Assembly: GCF_004785645.1 (NCBI RefSeq)
Contig: NZ_SRPE01000002.1
Location: 62,001-126,000, forward strand
Direction of reading: 5' to 3'
Origin: Empedobacter tilapiae
GTDB lineage: Bacteria > Bacteroidota > Bacteroidia > Flavobacteriales > Weeksellaceae
Length of the DNA: 64,000 bases
Under the pieces are notes generated by a model. The model had not been told where the DNA came from, searched no databases, and worked only from the letters and a program-made list of their open reading frames with translations. Shown piece by piece: positions 45,461 to 53,383 of this stretch. Position 1 is the stretch's first letter; every line of letters starts with the position of its first letter. The position numbers and the translations under genes are program-made.

Positions 45461-47061
45461 CAGTCAATCAAAAGTTTCTTATGTAATGGCGATAAAACCC
45501 TTTGGTCGTTGATTACCTGTAAATCAAACATTATGTTTTGCAAGGCGCTCATTCTTGGCGATGTGTTTCTTGGTGGAAATGTATCTATGAAACGGATGTA
45601 TTGTTCCTCAATAAAAAATTTGTGGGTAGCCTGTGAGCCGTTGCCCATTTTTCTGAGTGCAACCATTGAGTGCCTGTAAATAATTTTGCGTAAAATAAAT
45701 TGTTCAACAAAATCTTGAAGTGTATCATTTTCTGCTGTGTGAACTGTCAAGATACCATCAACCATATTCCCATCCCTTTCTATCTTTTTTCTGCTCATAA
45801 ATTCTTTCAATGGATGAAGTTGCTCTCTATTATTCTTGAATATTTGAAGCAAAAGCATAAAACCATATTTTGCTGCCATAACAGGGTCGTTTGTTGCATC
45901 AATTTCCTTTTTGATGTTTTCCTCATCTTCTGTGTCAGGGATTAACTCCAAAATTTCTGCAAGTGAACTTGTTGGCTCTGTAGCTTGCTTTAGCTCTTTG
46001 CATATTTCATTTGTAATACTGCTTGAAAATTTCTTTACAAACAATGGTAGATATTGGTCTTGTTGGAAATCGTAAAGATGTTGTAATACAGCCCAAAACA
46101 TCGTACCGCAACTGTACTGCCAATACTCATTTAATTGATAGCAGTACCAACCAATATTAGTTTCCGTTTCAGGATAACCATTTGTTCCCAATTTCTTTCG
46201 GTAACTTTCCAATAGAAATCTATACCAGTCGTAATTATTTTCATTTTTAACAGCTGTATTTAAGAGCGACAAAATTGTTTCCCTTCTGTGAAAAGTAAAA
46301 CGTTCTTCCATTTCTTGACTTGGATCGTCTTTGTCCAAAAGCATTTCTACATATAGTTGCCATTCGGCATTTTCTGTTTGTACCGTATCAATCGCAAAAT
46401 ACTTTATCAGTTCTGAAATATCATCTTGGTAGAGTTTTCCTTTTTTGATATTAATATAAAATAACTCTTTTATTTGTGGTGACAATGATCCTTCAAAAGC
46501 CTCGGCTAATTGTTTCCCAGAAACTTTTTGTCTTGGGTGTGGTTTACTAATGTTGTAAATAACATCTCCATCATCATTTATTGCTGTAATAATTAAGGAA
46601 AGTGCCTGCATTGCTCCGTAATAATATTGTCCGAATGCACCGGATGGATATTTCCAATAAACATTTTTATCGGTATTGTCCTTGTCTGCTCCTTCGGCTA
46701 AGTCAAAATAAGTTTCCTCAGCTGTATTTATTAGGTTTGAAGCAAAGTTACTTCCTGTTATCTGTTGAACTCCTTTACGCTCGCTTTGCATAATTATGGC
46801 AATCATCAATTCAGCTCTGCGGATAAAACGATATTGTTCTTTTGAGTTGCCTTTCTTCTCGGTCTTGAAATAGAAGTCTAAAAGCCAACAATAAAACCCA
46901 TAATAACGGAGACGATTAGTCAAATTGGAAATTCCAGGCAACATAGTGGCGTAAGTCGCTTCTGAGGTTGTTTGAAGGCCTAACGGGTCAAGTCCAGTGA
47001 TTAGACTTATTGATGCTCCCCAAAACGGATAATTTGAATTGCCTTTTTGTAATACTGCCAT
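45460..47061 (-). CDS. Large hypothetical protein, partner of the PLD protein
   Basis: 533 residues, no signal peptide or membrane helix, mostly alpha-helical, rich in Trp/Tyr near the start (NYPFWGASISLITGLDPLGLQTTSEATY, GISNLTNRLRYYGFYCWLLDFYF). No Walker, HTH or nuclease motif found. The N-terminal motif region looks conserved rather than random and may bind DNA or the PLD protein. First gene of a two-gene unit, translationally coupled to the PLD gene. Upstream are copy E of the repeat element and the divergent HTH genes. Confidence 0.7.
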   Translation of the reverse strand: MAVLQKGNSNYPFWGASISLITGLDPLGLQTTSEATYATMLPGISNLTNRLRYYGFYCWLLDFYFKTEKKGNSKEQYRFIRRAELMIAIIMQSERKGVQQITGSNFASNLINTAEETYFDLAEGADKDNTDKNVYWKYPSGAFGQYYYGAMQALSLIITAINDDGDVIYNISKPHPRQKVSGKQLAEAFEGSLSPQIKELFYINIKKGKLYQDDISELIKYFAIDTVQTENAEWQLYVEMLLDKDDPSQEMEERFTFHRRETILSLLNTAVKNENNYDWYRFLLESYRKKLGTNGYPETETNIGWYCYQLNEYWQYSCGTMFWAVLQHLYDFQQDQYLPLFVKKFSSSITNEICKELKQATEPTSSLAEILELIPDTEDEENIKKEIDATNDPVMAAKYGFMLLLQIFKNNREQLHPLKEFMSRKKIERDGNMVDGILTVHTAENDTLQDFVEQFILRKIIYRHSMVALRKMGNGSQATHKFFIEEQYIRFIDTFPPRNTSPRMSALQNIMFDLQVINDQRVLSPLHKKLLID

Positions 47062-47134
47062 TTAAAATTAATTTATCAGTAACCTATATTCTTCAAATTT
47101 ACAAAATAAACTATCTTGAAATTTATATCGTGGC

Positions 47135-47166
47135 GACAAATACTACCTTTCAACGCCAATCAATAC
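47135..47166 (+). repeat. 20-bp-period repeat element, copy E (before the HTH genes)
   Basis: GACAAATACTACC, four bases, AACGCCA, then a degenerate second unit starting 20 bp after the first. It lies 65 bp before the first HTH gene and 73 bp from the divergent PLD-partner start. Confidence 0.65.
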
Positions 47167-47230
47167 AACATTTTCCAAGCTTTTACAAATCCTTGATAAA
47201 TTCCACTTCCACAGCAAAATTGAGCAGATT

Positions 47231-47542
47231 ATGGAAGTTATCGCAATACAAAAATCCGCATTGGATGGAATGACAAATGAACTGAAAGCACTTTTGGAAT
47301 TGACCGAAAATGCCACAATGAAATACATTTCAATTTTCAAAGAAGAAAAATGGCTAGATAACCAGGAAGTTTGTTTGATGATGAAGATTACTAAACGGAC
47401 TTTGCAGACCTACAAGGACAAAGGGCTGTTACCTTATTCCAAACTGAACCGCAAGAATTATTATAAACTCTCGGACGTACGGGCTTTGCTCGAAGCTGGA
47501 CAGCCGTACAATACCAATGATAATGGATTTACTGACGAATGA
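47231..47542 (+). CDS. Helix-turn-helix (MerR/excisionase-like) protein 1
   Basis: 103 residues. The C-terminal half is an HTH_17-type winged helix: KWLDNQEVCLMMKITKRTLQTYKDKGLLPYSKLNRKNYYKLSDVRALLE. The first 38 residues form a helix. Proteins of this type act as excisionases or transcriptional regulators in Bacteroidetes ICEs (for example Xis2c/Xis2d-type proteins). Overlaps the second HTH gene by 26 bp. Confidence 0.85.
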   Translation: MEVIAIQKSALDGMTNELKALLELTENATMKYISIFKEEKWLDNQEVCLMMKITKRTLQTYKDKGLLPYSKLNRKNYYKLSDVRALLEAGQPYNTNDNGFTDE

Positions 47543-47822
47543 TAATGAAGAAATCATTTCCCATCAAGAAATGATTTTGATATTGAGAGACCGTATTGAA
47601 AATATATTAAAAAACTATCGTCCCGTAATGAATGGAGAAATTTATTTGTCGGGCGAAGATGTATGCAAACTGTTACACATTAGCAAACGCACTTTACAGC
47701 AATATCGTGATGATAATATCCTGCCGTATATTCAGATTGGTGGCAAAATTATTTATAAGGAAACAGATTTGATGACAATATTGGAGCAGAATTATATCAA
47801 TCACAAAACTAATTCAGACTAA
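47517..47822 (+). CDS. Helix-turn-helix (MerR/excisionase-like) protein 2
   Basis: 101 residues (start 47517 or the Met two codons later at 47523). Same fold as the preceding gene: GEIYLSGEDVCKLLHISKRTLQQYRDDNILPYIQIGGKIIYKETDLMTILEQ. The two are tandem paralogues and likely form a regulatory or recombination directionality pair. The 26-bp overlap suggests coupling. Confidence 0.85.
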   Translation: MIMDLLTNDNEEIISHQEMILILRDRIENILKNYRPVMNGEIYLSGEDVCKLLHISKRTLQQYRDDNILPYIQIGGKIIYKETDLMTILEQNYINHKTNSD

Positions 47823-47863
47823 GCTTTTTTATTGCATTAATACATCTAATAGCAAGAGTTTAG

Positions 47864-47871
47864 TATCTTTG
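47864..47871 (+). promoter_or_regulatory. -7 promoter box for the structured leader RNA
   Basis: TATCTTTG matches TAnnTTTG. A start point about 7 bp downstream (near 47878) would put the first hairpin of the leader right at the 5' end. A TTG sits 29 bp upstream, longer than the usual spacing. Confidence 0.55.
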
Positions 47872-47877
47872 CTATGT

Positions 47878-48107
47878 AAAATATAGAAATACTTAAAGTG
47901 TTTTTGCTTTAAGTCCCACATTGAAAACTGGTAATTTTTAGACAACGGGACGATAAGGAAGAACGCTCATGCCATAGGCGTGGGCGCTCGCTTATTCGTT
48001 GTCGGGTATACCAGTGCCTCAATGTGCGGTAAGTGTAGTGGCCTGCGCTTTCTTTTTGTGCAGGGCTACATCAACTTTAAAAAAGTATGATGATATGAAA
48101 ACTGGTA
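47878..48107 (+). ncRNA. Structured leader RNA with possible alternative pairing at the start codon
   Basis: No known family assigned. Helices seen: ACTTAAAG/CTTTAAGT (47891-47898, 47907-47914); P1 CACATTGA/TCAATGTG (47917-47924, 48019-48026); P2 ACTGGTA/TACCAGT (47927-47933, 48009-48015); P3 GACAACG/CGTTGTC (47941-47947, 47997-48003); P4 ATAAG/CTTAT (47953-47957, 47991-47995); P5 CGCTCATGCC/GGCGTGGGCG (47964-47973, 47977-47986) with two G-U pairs that only hold in + strand RNA; and CCTGCGC/GTGCAGG (48042-48048, 48058-48064). TGAAAACTGGTA occurs at 47922 and again at 48096 across the start codon of the next gene, so TACCAGT could pair with either copy. Confidence 0.75.
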
Positions 48108-48484
48108 CATCCCAACAAAAAATTACACTCGCCTTTATCAATGATAAAAGCCCAATTTTAGATTTCATTTGTAAAGACCTCATTGCTTCAGGAACTGAAG
48201 TCTTATTTCGTTCGGAAAGCATTGAAGATGGACTATCACAATTATCTTCATTAAATGAACTCCCAAAAATTTGTATTATCGACCTTGATTTTTACAACAA
48301 GAATGTTTTTGTTGAACTTCAAGAATTAAGAACAAAATATCCAACTATAAAACTTATTGCACATAGTGATATTGATGATGAGAAAGTGGGTAAATATCTT
48401 TTAGATATTGGTTTTTCAAGTTACTTGCTGATTGGTAATGATGCGGAATATTTTAGAAAAGTAATAGAAGCCGTTATCAATTAG
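48095..48484 (+). CDS. Stand-alone receiver-domain (response regulator) protein
   Basis: 129 residues starting at ATG 48095; a longer frame from 47999 would read through the leader RNA hairpins and is rejected. CheY-like pattern: acidic site IND (15-17), phosphoacceptor Asp63 in ICIIDLDF, Ser91 in LIAHSDID. The usual Lys in beta-5 is replaced (YLLIGND). No DNA-binding or output domain. It probably signals by protein contact. It is preceded by the structured leader RNA and converges on the next gene with 11 bp between. Confidence 0.75.
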   Translation: MKTGTSQQKITLAFINDKSPILDFICKDLIASGTEVLFRSESIEDGLSQLSSLNELPKICIIDLDFYNKNVFVELQELRTKYPTIKLIAHSDIDDEKVGKYLLDIGFSSYLLIGNDAEYFRKVIEAVIN

Positions 48485-48495
48485 GATAAAATTCA

Positions 48496-49485
48496 CTAAT
48501 TCTCATACAAAATACTAGCGATTTTTTTATCATTTAGTACAAACCTTATCTGCTCATATTTTTGAGTAGGGTGCATATCCTTTTCTGTAACTGGCGGAAA
48601 ATATTTTACTCCAATAGTCACGTTTGGTAAACTAAAACTCCAAGATGACCTGATTTTAAAATTCTTACCACACAATTGTTGATCGGATGAGTTCAGACAT
48701 TCTTTGAATTTTGAAAGCCCTTCGATTTCAAATATTGTTTTCCAGTTTTTACGAACTTCAAAAACGATATTTTCGTCAAGATTTTTCAGGATACTACTTT
48801 CATCGGAACTGTTACAGGCGTTTATAAAATCTCTGATGATTTTTCGTGGTTGTTTTTGAATTTCTCTGATTTCTTTCTTTTTGTTTTCAAGATAAGTGCT
48901 AAAATCCTTGTCAACCAATTCAGATAACTTATAGTATCCTGAATGAAAAGCTTCTAATGGAGATTTGTATAATCTATCTTTAAAAAAAGTTGCTTCATCC
49001 GTTTCATTGGCTTTAAAATGATCCAGAAGCAAAAAACCTTTTTCTTCGGTTGTACTGTTAACACCATCCACAATGTTTACAAAGTAGAACTGCTCTTTAT
49101 CTTCGAACAAAACTTTGATTTTAGAGTTGAATTTTTCAGACTTATTTGCCGATGCTTTCACAAGATATTTCGTTTCATCCAAAGGATTTTCAATCCGTCT
49201 TCCCCAGCCATCAGTCGATAATTCAGATTGGTATCGGTATATTTGTATCCGTATTTCCTTCCGTCCTTTTTCGAGGTCGGTGGTAAATTCATATCCAGGA
49301 AAAGAATTGAGAATAGCCGTGTCTAATTCCCATTCCTCATAATCACTTGTAAAATTTATTTGATAGCTAAATTCATATTCCCGAATGTAAACCGGAAATT
49401 GGAACTTGTTCCCGACGATTGTTTGCTCTAATAAGGTAATATCGGATTTCCTGTTTACGGTTATTGAGATTTCAGTTTCAATCAT
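48496..49485 (-). CDS. Hypothetical protein with NTF2-like C-terminal domain
   Basis: 329 residues, not recognised as a whole. Residues 1-100 look beta-rich; residues 185-329 resemble a SnoaL/NTF2-like fold: a helix IIRDFINACNSSDESSILKNLDENIVFE followed by strands, WKTIFEIEGLSKFKECL and a final KYEQIRFVLNDKKIASIL. No catalytic set is clear. It is A+T-rich, single and flanked by other cargo genes. Confidence 0.6.
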   Translation of the reverse strand: MIETEISITVNRKSDITLLEQTIVGNKFQFPVYIREYEFSYQINFTSDYEEWELDTAILNSFPGYEFTTDLEKGRKEIRIQIYRYQSELSTDGWGRRIENPLDETKYLVKASANKSEKFNSKIKVLFEDKEQFYFVNIVDGVNSTTEEKGFLLLDHFKANETDEATFFKDRLYKSPLEAFHSGYYKLSELVDKDFSTYLENKKKEIREIQKQPRKIIRDFINACNSSDESSILKNLDENIVFEVRKNWKTIFEIEGLSKFKECLNSSDQQLCGKNFKIRSSWSFSLPNVTIGVKYFPPVTEKDMHPTQKYEQIRFVLNDKKIASILYEN

Positions 49486-49581
49486 TTTGAAATTTATTTT
49501 TACTGACAGTTTTAAAGTAATGCCATTTTTTTGTTCAAACCATTGTGCTTGAGAGTAGAAAGGAAATCAAGTGAAGACTGC

Positions 49582-50049
49582 TTAATCATTGTCGTCACCC
49601 AATTGGTCAATGCATTTCAAAATTAGATTTACTTGTTTGTCCTCGGATTTTGTAGAGGATATTTTTTCAATAATTTTGATCCTATCTTCTTTTGGTAATT
49701 TATTGAACGATTTTAAAACACCCGAATTTCTAAAAGTATCTAATATTTCTTTTTCTGTAATCGGCTCCTTTGAAGTCAATAAGTAAAGTGTCACAGTTAC
49801 AGTGTCGCCACCACTTTTGCTGATTGCTTTCCTGATTTTGTCATTAATTGAAATTAGCTTGTCTTGTCCTCCAATCGTAAACAAATTAATACTGTCAATT
49901 GTGTAGTTGTCAATTGTACCAGATACTTTCAATGAACCCCATTTTCCTACGATATGTTTAGTGTTAGGTACTTGGATGTGATATGTCCAAGCACCTTTAC
50001 CTGCTTCATATTTCAATTCGAGTTCCTCGTCCTTTACTAAGTATTTCAT
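49582..50049 (-). CDS. DUF1905/YdeI-like protein
   Basis: 155 residues. Residues 1-95 match the DUF1905 layout (GKGAWTYHIQVP, GSLKVSGTIDNYTIDSINLFTIGGQDKLISINDKIRKAI, GDTVTVTLYL). Residues 105-155 resemble a YdeI/OmdA helix unit (FNKLPKEDRIKIIEKISSTKSEDKQVNLI). The family is linked to stress or bacteriocin protection in a few cases; no function is certain. Single gene with a 96-bp gap upstream of the next cargo gene. Confidence 0.7.
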   Translation of the reverse strand: MKYLVKDEELELKYEAGKGAWTYHIQVPNTKHIVGKWGSLKVSGTIDNYTIDSINLFTIGGQDKLISINDKIRKAISKSGGDTVTVTLYLLTSKEPITEKEILDTFRNSGVLKSFNKLPKEDRIKIIEKISSTKSEDKQVNLILKCIDQLGDDND

Positions 50050-50260
50050 CTTTTATGACCTGTATTATAGCTTTACCGCTAACCCATAATTTAGAAAATT
50101 TGGGTATTTTGTATAGGAATTAGTCTATTTGTTTTAAGGACAAATTTAATGAATTAGATACTAAAGTTATGGCAAATATTCTATTATAAACCATCATTAA
50201 TCAGGCGACGTTCTTTTGCTTTTCTTTGGTCGCTGTGTGAAAAGAAAAGAAGTCATTACC

Positions 50261-50291
50261 AAAAACAAAAAATGGGATACTGAATATCCCA
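50261..50291 (-). terminator. Rho-independent terminator at the end of the PRTRC operon
   Basis: On the - strand TGGGATA-TTCAG-TATCCCA is followed by TTTTTTGTTTTT. The rest of the 50050-50442 gap has no convincing gene; a second hairpin CTTTTCTTT/AAAGAAAAG lies at 50219-50249, and three copies of a decamer lie at 50349-50426. Confidence 0.82.
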
Positions 50292-50348
50292 CGCAAAAAA
50301 CTCGCAACCTGTTTGGTAAAATGTAAGGAAAGGGAATTGTGGGCCGGT

Positions 50349-50426
50349 GCATTTTTGCAAAGTGATTGCATCCTCTTTAAACCGCAAAAATGCGTTTCCG
50401 ACCGTAGCGAGGAATTGCATTTTTGC
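50349..50426. repeat. Three copies of decamer GCATTTTTGC
   Basis: Direct copies at 50349-50358 and 50417-50426 and an inverted copy GCAAAAATGC at 50384-50393, spaced 35 and 33 bp. They lie between the ThiF stop (50443) and the operon terminator, so they belong to the 3' end of the transcript or are a DNA site. Confidence 0.6.
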
Positions 50427-50442
50427 CCCCCGATTTCGGCTT

Positions 50443-51252
50443 TTAGGCAACTTTTATCGGGTGGGTGCGGAAATCTTTCAGATTGTGAAAAAATCCTTTG
50501 TATTCAGTCATTCCCCTGCGAAACAAGTTCCATAACAAAGAACAACCCATTTGTGTAAGCGATGAATTGATAAACAAATCTTGGTGTTCCAGCGCTTCGG
50601 CAAGTGAGCAACTTGGCGTGCTGTCCTCTTGTTCGGATTGCTTCAATAGTTCGCCAAATTCATCGGTAACAAATGGCAGGCTTGTCACCGTTTCATACTT
50701 TTCAGAATTGGGTTGCTTTATCTCTCCGATAGTAGATAGTATTACTTGTCCTGTATCTTGACTGTTGCCAAAATCCAACCAATATTTTGGCTCGTCTTGA
50801 TAGTGTCTGCGGTAGCTTATTTCTTTAAGAATTTCAGCAACGCCAAACCTTGCCCGTACACTGTCCACACAAGTGATGGTAATGACTGCCCTTGCTTCTT
50901 CGGGCAATCTGCCAAACTTATCCTTTTCAAATTTTACCGTTTTGGCTTTCCAATTCGTACCTGCCCAACGGTTGCAACGATTGATTAAAGCAACGGATTT
51001 GTATAATCCTGTTTCACTTTCTGCAAAACGCTGTCTGCCTAAATTGGCATTCGTTATAACATCATCATCCCAAAGGCGGACTTGCAACCCTGCGTGTCCT
51101 AATGCTATCAAACTTTCGTTTATTTCCATTAAAGCGGTCAATACTTTTGAGCCTGTACCACCTGCTCCGATAAGGTTTACCGAAATCGGATTGGGAGGAT
51201 TGAGTAAATAGTTGTCCGTAAAATGAACTGCTGTTTTTGTCGTATTCATCAC
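50443..51252 (-). CDS. PRTRC system ThiF family protein
   Basis: 269 residues. ThiF/E1-like nucleotide-binding fold: NLIGAGGTGSKVLTALMEINE (glycine-rich loop at about 25-45), LWDDDVITNANLGRQRF (the Asp and Arg positions of adenylating enzymes), and the late ITCVDSVRARF. It belongs to the PRTRC (ParB-related, ThiF-related) cassette of plasmids and ICEs, whose role is not known. Starts within the last codons of the PRTRC B gene (4-bp overlap). Confidence 0.88.
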   Translation of the reverse strand: MMNTTKTAVHFTDNYLLNPPNPISVNLIGAGGTGSKVLTALMEINESLIALGHAGLQVRLWDDDVITNANLGRQRFAESETGLYKSVALINRCNRWAGTNWKAKTVKFEKDKFGRLPEEARAVITITCVDSVRARFGVAEILKEISYRRHYQDEPKYWLDFGNSQDTGQVILSTIGEIKQPNSEKYETVTSLPFVTDEFGELLKQSEQEDSTPSCSLAEALEHQDLFINSSLTQMGCSLLWNLFRRGMTEYKGFFHNLKDFRTHPIKVA

Positions 51253-51971
51253 AATAGATTTTTAAGGGCTTTATTATTCTTTTTCAATACCTCTTTAGGA
51301 AAGGGTTTATCCGTATTGATAAGGTCTTTCCAAAGGGTTACAATATTTTTTTTCGTTAAGTTTTCGCATAATGAATGACTGAAATAAGAATTGAAAAAAT
51401 AATGTTCCCACGCATGTATAAATTCCTCAACCGAAGCCGAATTTTTAATGTCAATACTCACCGTACCCATACATACATTGCCCTTTTCGTAAATATTGAA
51501 GAAAGGTGCATAATGCAAAGGTGCTTTTTCGGTGGGTCTTCTGTCGCTTGCCAAAGCAAATAACGTAAGACTGCTTTTGCTTGCCAACCAAAGCATTGGC
51601 GGTACTTGTGCCATTCCGCTGGGTATGCCCAAACTATCCACAAAATACAGTTTCCGTTGTTGTGTTTTGGTGTACCAAAGTACCGTACCTTTTTCCGCAT
51701 TTGGATTGATGTGTAAGATATTGGTCGGCAAAATTCCTTTTGGTTTTAAAAAAGCTTGGTTCTTTTCTTCATCGGTCTGTAAGGAATTGGCTAAAATATT
51801 GGCTTCTTTTACGGTTAATGGATGGGCATTGATAGGCGTTCCGTTGATGTCCATATCAAAATGCTCAACATACATATCGTTTTCTGTTCCTTTGGTTTCA
51901 TAGAAAACCAAAGCGGATTTTGGATAGTACAATGTGCCAAAATGGTCTTTTATATCTGTTGTTGTATTCAT
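51249..51971 (-). CDS. PRTRC system protein B
   Basis: 240 residues matching the PRTRC B pattern: a variable start, then GILPTNILHINPNAEKGTVLWYTKTQQRKLYF, GMAQVPPMLWLASKSSLTLFAL and the typical PTEKAPLHYAPFFNIYEKGNVCMGTV. No known enzyme motif. Overlaps ThiF (downstream) and the preceding 387-residue gene by 4 bp on each side, so the three are translated together. Confidence 0.85.
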   Translation of the reverse strand: MNTTTDIKDHFGTLYYPKSALVFYETKGTENDMYVEHFDMDINGTPINAHPLTVKEANILANSLQTDEEKNQAFLKPKGILPTNILHINPNAEKGTVLWYTKTQQRKLYFVDSLGIPSGMAQVPPMLWLASKSSLTLFALASDRRPTEKAPLHYAPFFNIYEKGNVCMGTVSIDIKNSASVEEFIHAWEHYFFNSYFSHSLCENLTKKNIVTLWKDLINTDKPFPKEVLKKNNKALKNLL

Positions 51972-53131
51972 TTTTCTATCGTTTTGTATTCGTATAATAT
52001 TCCACTCAAATCATTCAATAAACCAAACAAACGGTTTTCAAAATCAAGATTGGCTGTTGGTATTTCGCTTCCGTCAAATCGCTTGGAAATGGTAGGTTCT
52101 TCCATTGCTCCGTACTCGTTAAATTCATTGTTGATGGTATCTGAAAGGCTTTCGTATAACCAGCCTCTGGTATCTGCAATAAATGAAATGTACTTTTCCA
52201 TTCCGATTACTTCATTTTCGTCATCATCATAAGGGTCTTTTTCAGGCAATGTTGCGTTGCTGAAAATAGTGGTGTTCGGATATTCTGTACAAAGGGCAAA
52301 CGCATTACAAGCCACTTGCCAACATTCCTTGTCGAACATATCAACACTTTTAAATCGGTTCAAACGCTGTTCAAATACCTTTAGATTAGTTCGATTAAAT
52401 AGCTTTTGTTCTATTCTATCGCCAATGTATTCGGCATTTCTCAATTCACTTTTATAGCTTTCAGTTTCTTCCGTTTCCTCGTCCTGTTCCACCCAATCGT
52501 TCATCATTTCGTAAAGCCAATACAAGTAACTTTCTTCCTGCCTGTAATACGGAATTTGAGCGATATGATACAGATAACTACATACCGATAGTAAAAGCTG
52601 TGCGGTCTTTTTACGCTTTGGGTCTTTGAGCATTTTAAAGAGTGGCACAACGGGAATGTAATACAAGGTTGTTCCTGTGTTGTATCGTTCCTCGCTTATA
52701 AAATAGGTTTTCCTGCTATCCTTTACCAATCTGAAACCATCCCAATTGCTGTTGGTACGCTTTACTTTGTTTTCCATATCCCACATAGCCAATGTTATAT
52801 TGTAGGGAAACTTAAAACTGTTGGTCTGCATTGGTTCAATCCTGTAATGCTTGGCAAGTTTGGAAAGGGACTTGTAAAAATCCCTCTCCGTTTTCTGACA
52901 AGCCTGTACGGATGGTGCTGTTTTTAGTTTGGGCAGAAACGTACACTTTAGAATACCATTGGTAGCATTGCTATTGGTACGGATTTCTTCTTGTCTTTCT
53001 GCACTTGGTTTGCGTCCTTTGGTCTTTGTAGCCAATTGGTGAACTCGCCTAACTGTCGGTGCAATTGCCGTTGTCGTTTCTGTTCGGGTATGCTGATAGT
53101 TCCCGATATGATGTTGCGTTGCATAATTCAT
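51968..53131 (-). CDS. PRTRC-associated protein, probably protein F
   Basis: 387 residues. N-terminal basic disordered part (TTAIAPTVRRVHQLATKTKGRKPSAE), then a mainly helical body with WLYEMMNDWVEQDEE and an acidic middle. Size and place between proteins C and B suit PRTRC protein F, but I cannot confirm it from a diagnostic motif. Confidence 0.6.
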   Translation of the reverse strand: MNYATQHHIGNYQHTRTETTTAIAPTVRRVHQLATKTKGRKPSAERQEEIRTNSNATNGILKCTFLPKLKTAPSVQACQKTERDFYKSLSKLAKHYRIEPMQTNSFKFPYNITLAMWDMENKVKRTNSNWDGFRLVKDSRKTYFISEERYNTGTTLYYIPVVPLFKMLKDPKRKKTAQLLLSVCSYLYHIAQIPYYRQEESYLYWLYEMMNDWVEQDEETEETESYKSELRNAEYIGDRIEQKLFNRTNLKVFEQRLNRFKSVDMFDKECWQVACNAFALCTEYPNTTIFSNATLPEKDPYDDDENEVIGMEKYISFIADTRGWLYESLSDTINNEFNEYGAMEEPTISKRFDGSEIPTANLDFENRLFGLLNDLSGILYEYKTIEK

Positions 53132-53146
53132 CGCTTTAATATTTGG

Positions 53147-53365
53147 TTAACCTTTCGTACCCATTACACTCTCAAACTTGTACTCGACTGCATCGTCTTT
53201 TATTTGTGGTGCAGATGCTTTTGCCGTTGTCAAAATCGGGTACATATTGGCGTAAAAATTCATTACGGCTTCCACGCTCCAACGTGGTTCGGGGTCGGTC
53301 AGTCTGATGTCCTGTCCTTTATCTTTGAGTATAAAAACTCTTTCTAATTGCGTTGCTAATAACAT
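53147..53365 (-). CDS. PRTRC system protein C
   Basis: 72 residues: a compact protein with RVFILKDKGQDIRLTDPEPRWSVEAVMNFYANMYPILTTA, the PRTRC C family hallmark (L.DP.P.....V...Y...YP.L..A). 15 bp before the 387-residue gene and 18 bp after protein E. Confidence 0.88.
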   Translation of the reverse strand: MLLATQLERVFILKDKGQDIRLTDPEPRWSVEAVMNFYANMYPILTTAKASAPQIKDDAVEYKFESVMGTKG

Positions 53366-53383
53366 AATGTTCTGTTTTAATGA

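Noticed and set aside
42809-47061. DISARM or another named PLD system
   Set aside because: No DrmA/DrmB helicase, methyltransferase or Mokosh helicase in the neighbourhood.
47999-48094. N-terminal extension of the receiver protein
   Set aside because: Would translate the 3' half of the structured RNA; the receiver domain starts only after ATG 48095.
50256-50450. 64-codon - strand frame after thiF
   Set aside because: Overlaps the terminator and decamer repeats; no family features.
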